Part shown: in pieces, positions 61,855-64,000 of the stretch
Position numbering within the stretch: position 1 is the stretch's first letter
Layout of the letters: each line of letters starts with the position of its first letter
DNA from: Lycorma delicatula
Lineage: Eukaryota; Arthropoda; Insecta; Hemiptera; Fulgoridae
DNA: 64,000 bases
Direction of reading: 5' to 3'
Assembly (NCBI RefSeq): GCF_047948215.1
Contig: NC_134464.1
Span: forward strand, 32,053,020 to 32,117,019
The notes under the pieces: generated by a model
The model's database searches: none
What the model was told of the DNA's origin: nothing
Seen by the model: the letters and a program-made list of their open reading frames with translations, nothing else
Translations under genes and position numbers: made by a program

Positions 61855-63050
61855 TTAATTTCCTTACCCTTGTATTTTCATAAATAAAAGTTTTTTTATT
61901 ACTTTTTTTCATCGAAATGCAGACTACTTTACGAGATGAAAGAGTAAATTTATATTATTATTTATTATTAAAAAAATTAAATTCTACGTTTTTACTACTT
62001 AATTTTGTAAAAAAAATTAACTTGCATAAAATCCAATTTATTTATATTTAGAATTTTACGGAAAATACTTCTTAACCGTAACCCTACTAAGAAGACATGA
62101 ACATAAAAATTGTAGCGTTGTTGTATTGAATACTTGCGTTAATCAATACTTTTCATATTGATGTGTAACTAGAAGGAAAATGTACAAATTAAAAAATTTG
62201 GTTTCCTGTAGATTCAAATTTTATAAACACAGACACACACGCGCGTACACACACAAATCCCAATTGGATTATGGTGTATTGAATTATTTAAAAAAATTAT
62301 ATTATTCCATTTAAATTGCATTAAAAAATTTAACAATTATTAAGATTTCTGTTACGTTTAAAAGAAAAAAGTAATATAAAATAAAATAATTAAAGATAAA
62401 CAGTGCCGATTGGCTAGAATTATTTATCTCATATTACTGTCAGTAGATTGATATTAATTCATTAATATCTAATTGGACGAATACATTCATCGTCTTATAT
62501 CGCCTTTGCATCTTTCTTTTAGTGGAGATACATTACTGCTATACAATGAGAAGTTGTCGTGCATAAATAATAAATATTTTATCCGTTCAACAAAGTAGTA
62601 TACAACTTTTCTATTAAAAATTTTATATATTTTGATTTACATTTATATTATTTTTTAAACCTACTGTTACAAAATAAATAGAAAAATATTTTCATGCTAT
62701 TTTCAGACTGTCAAAAATAATATTTTTCTAACTCGTAGATTATTATTCATGAAATCAAAAAAATTCTTTCTTTTAAAATAGTTTGTCTTGTTTTAGCGTT
62801 TATTTATTAGCTTTTATAATTTTTTATAATATACAAAAAAAGATGAACAAATTGCCTTTCTGATAAAAATACAAATTTTAAACAAAATCTATCATAAATG
62901 TTAACTAATGAAAACTAAACATAACTTATATTTTCTATTAAATATTATTACTGGAAAAATGTACCCATTACAGTCGAATATATTTTACAATACAATAAAT
63001 TTTAATTTCAATAAAAAAGAATTTTATATTAAAATAATAATATATATTAA
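61855..63050. other. AT-rich stretch without a recognisable gene
   Basis: A short (CA)n/CG run lies at 62230-62255; otherwise no feature. Confidence 0.5.
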
Positions 63051-63052
63051 AA

Positions 63053-63250
63053 ACCCACCAGGTCGGTCGAGTGGTAAAATTCGTCATCGTAAATCAGCAG
63101 ATTTCAAAGTCGGGGGTTCTTAGGTTCAAAACCTAATACAGATAATCGCTTTTATTCGGATTTGAATACTAGATCGTAGATATAGGTGTCCTCTGGGGGT
63201 TGGAGTTCAATTAACTACAAGTCTCAGGAATGGCTGACCTGAGTCTGTAA
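63053..63250 (+). mobile_element. tRNA-derived SINE, family S1 (copy 3, 3' truncated)
   Basis: Starts ACCCACCAGGTCGGTCGAGT with an A-box-like GTCGAGTGGT, then AAATCAGCAGATTTCAAAGT and a B box GGTTCAAAACC at 63123-63133. It continues through GAATACTAGATCGTAGATAT and TCAATTAACTACAAGTCTCA to CCTGAGTCTGTA. Homology to the 21.4- and 41.3-kb copies fades at about 63245-63265, so the shared 3' tail is missing. The virus-like sequence begins there. Confidence 0.75.
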
Positions 63251-63312
63251 ATAGTCTGCTCCGGAACCTCCGATACATTCAGACATGCTGTTCGTCTGTG
63301 AGGTGTGAGGCG

Positions 63313-63421
63313 GGATCTGGTTCCCAGATCCGGACAAGTATCCAGTACGCGATCATGCGGCGGTGGGGAGGGACGAGCTGTGTGCGGTATATAAGACCGC
63401 ACTTGTGGACCGTCGACCAGT
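63313..63421 (+). promoter_or_regulatory. Hairpins and TATA/initiator promoter of the virus-like gene
   Basis: GGATCTGG/CCAGATCC form a perfect 8-bp stem with a 3-base loop (63313-63331). TATATAAG (63388-63395) overlaps the perfect 7-bp stem GTGCGGT/ACCGCAC (63382-63388, 63396-63402): its first T closes the stem and the rest fills the loop. CAGT, the arthropod initiator core, is at 63418-63421, about 30 bases from the TATA start. The first ATG of the downstream frame is 8 bases further on. The arrangement fits densoviral structural-gene promoters near a genome end, but activity is only inferred. Confidence 0.65.
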
Positions 63422-63428
63422 CTGTTGT

Positions 63429-64000
63429 ATGAATTTCCCCGGTCATAATTACCTTGGCCCTGGCAAGGTAATTATGAGCACGGTAATGAGCAAGGGCAAG
63501 GTAATGAGCACGATCGTAGATACGAATCGGCCACAGAACATCATCATATACGTGCAGCTGATAGATCTGCGATCGGGGATTTTGCTGGCAATTTCGCTAG
63601 GACTGGGAATTGGCATAGCCTTGTGGGCGCCACTAGTCTTTCAATCAAATACGGAGTGGAATCCGTTACCGGCGTATTATATCCACGAATGTCAGGTAGT
63701 CGTACAGCGGATACAGCTATGGCTAACGAACCTCCTGCAAAGGTAGCTAAAAAGGATGGCGCTGCCGCCACGGCCCTCAACTCTGCGACCGGAGGTACAG
63801 ACTTCATCCACATGCCGGTCTCCAACTTCAAGACCGGCCGTCTGCGGTTTAATCATCACCGCTTCATGTGGACGTGCGGTTACCAGTTTAAACATCTCAC
63901 CGGCAAGACGCAATGGACAGAGGCCCGAGCGGCGTCCGGTAAACAGCCCGGCGTAGCTCCTACCTACAAGGACGTCGGGTACGTGACCACACCGCTCGCA
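63429..64000 (+). pseudogene. Endogenous densovirus-like capsid (VP1) gene, partial and frameshifted
   Basis: Two forward frames together look like the N-terminal part of a densovirus (Parvoviridae, Densovirinae) VP1. The frame from the ATG at 63429 contains GHNYLGPG (63441-63464), the calcium-binding loop of the parvoviral phospholipase A2 domain. A second frame, open from 63449 to the window end, contains HDRRY (63509-63523), the catalytic His-Asp motif of the same domain. It continues with RSAIGDFAGNFARTGNWHSL and, from an in-frame ATG at 63719, MANEPPAKVAKKDG and a beta-rich, Gly/Thr-rich stretch reaching GYVTTPLA. In the family this protein forms the shell and the lipase domain acts during entry. 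Here the two lipase motifs are in different frames, so the domain is broken. The upstream frame also continues (to 63746) through a hydrophobic stretch with no known meaning. The gene is cut by the window edge, and the neighbouring SINE argues for integration in a host chromosome. Confidence 0.75.

Noticed and set aside
63560..63640. Possible small membrane protein (hydrophobic stretch in the 63429-63746 frame).
   Set aside because: The overlapping frame carries the catalytic lipase motif and continues into the capsid-like sequence, so the hydrophobic stretch is most simply an out-of-frame reading.
63544..63913. Minus-strand frames of 70-95 codons in the virus-like region.
   Set aside because: Shadows of the forward capsid-like frame; GC-rich sequence gives open antisense frames.
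1..64000. CRISPR arrays, bacterial operons, rRNA genes.
   Set aside because: No regularly spaced identical repeats with unique spacers, no ribosome-binding-site/gene strings and no rRNA-like conserved blocks were seen; the window is eukaryotic.

Overview
The window looks like insect nuclear DNA: strongly AT-rich (roughly 70% A+T by eye) and packed with decayed transposable elements. The repeats point to an arthropod: an R1-like non-LTR retrotransposon, mariner and other Tc1/IS630-type transposases, tRNA-derived SINEs with target-site duplications, many (AT)n microsatellites, and a densovirus-like capsid fragment. A hemipteran would fit the repeat style, but nothing here fixes the species.

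Only one piece of ordinary host coding sequence is convincing: a 276-base internal exon on the minus strand (54592-54867). It has clean splice sites and encodes the second half of a LIM zinc-binding domain. I found no partner exons, so if the gene is intact most of the window is probably its introns (more than 54 kb downstream and more than 9 kb upstream).

Layout. 0-10 kb: AT-rich DNA with an R1-like remnant (about 2.1-2.4 kb), a LINE tail (4.1 kb) and a broken Tc1/IS630-type transposon (4.8-5.95 kb). 9.65-10.3 kb: a mariner with both terminal inverted repeats that keeps only the DNA-binding part of its transposase. 14-18.2 kb: a composite repeat with a tRNA-like module, a GC-rich retroposon ending in tandem histone-type 3' stem-loops, and another dead transposon. 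21-23 kb: a SINE with an 11-bp target duplication and a 349-bp foldback element flanked by TTAA. 24-31 kb: dispersed repeats, a SINE with a 14-bp target duplication, a dead LINE, and the second, inverted copy of the composite repeat. 34-36.1 kb: the youngest-looking element, an R1-like LINE 3' half with an unbroken 336-codon frame, then a second large foldback. 37-50 kb: scattered repeats, SINE, hAT-like end, two more dead transposases and an unclassified repeat. 50-57 kb: GC-rich stem-loop island, a short retroposon, SINE, the LIM exon, a 75-bp tandem repeat and the sister copy of the unclassified repeat. 57-63 kb: AT-rich, no genes seen.

At the right edge (about 63.25-64.0 kb) base composition changes abruptly. 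Next to a SINE lies a densovirus-like capsid gene segment with its own TATA/initiator promoter, hairpins, the two signature motifs of the parvoviral phospholipase A2 domain (now in different frames), and the start of a capsid-like frame that runs off the window. This endogenous viral element and the histone-stem-loop retroposon are the two most interesting loci.
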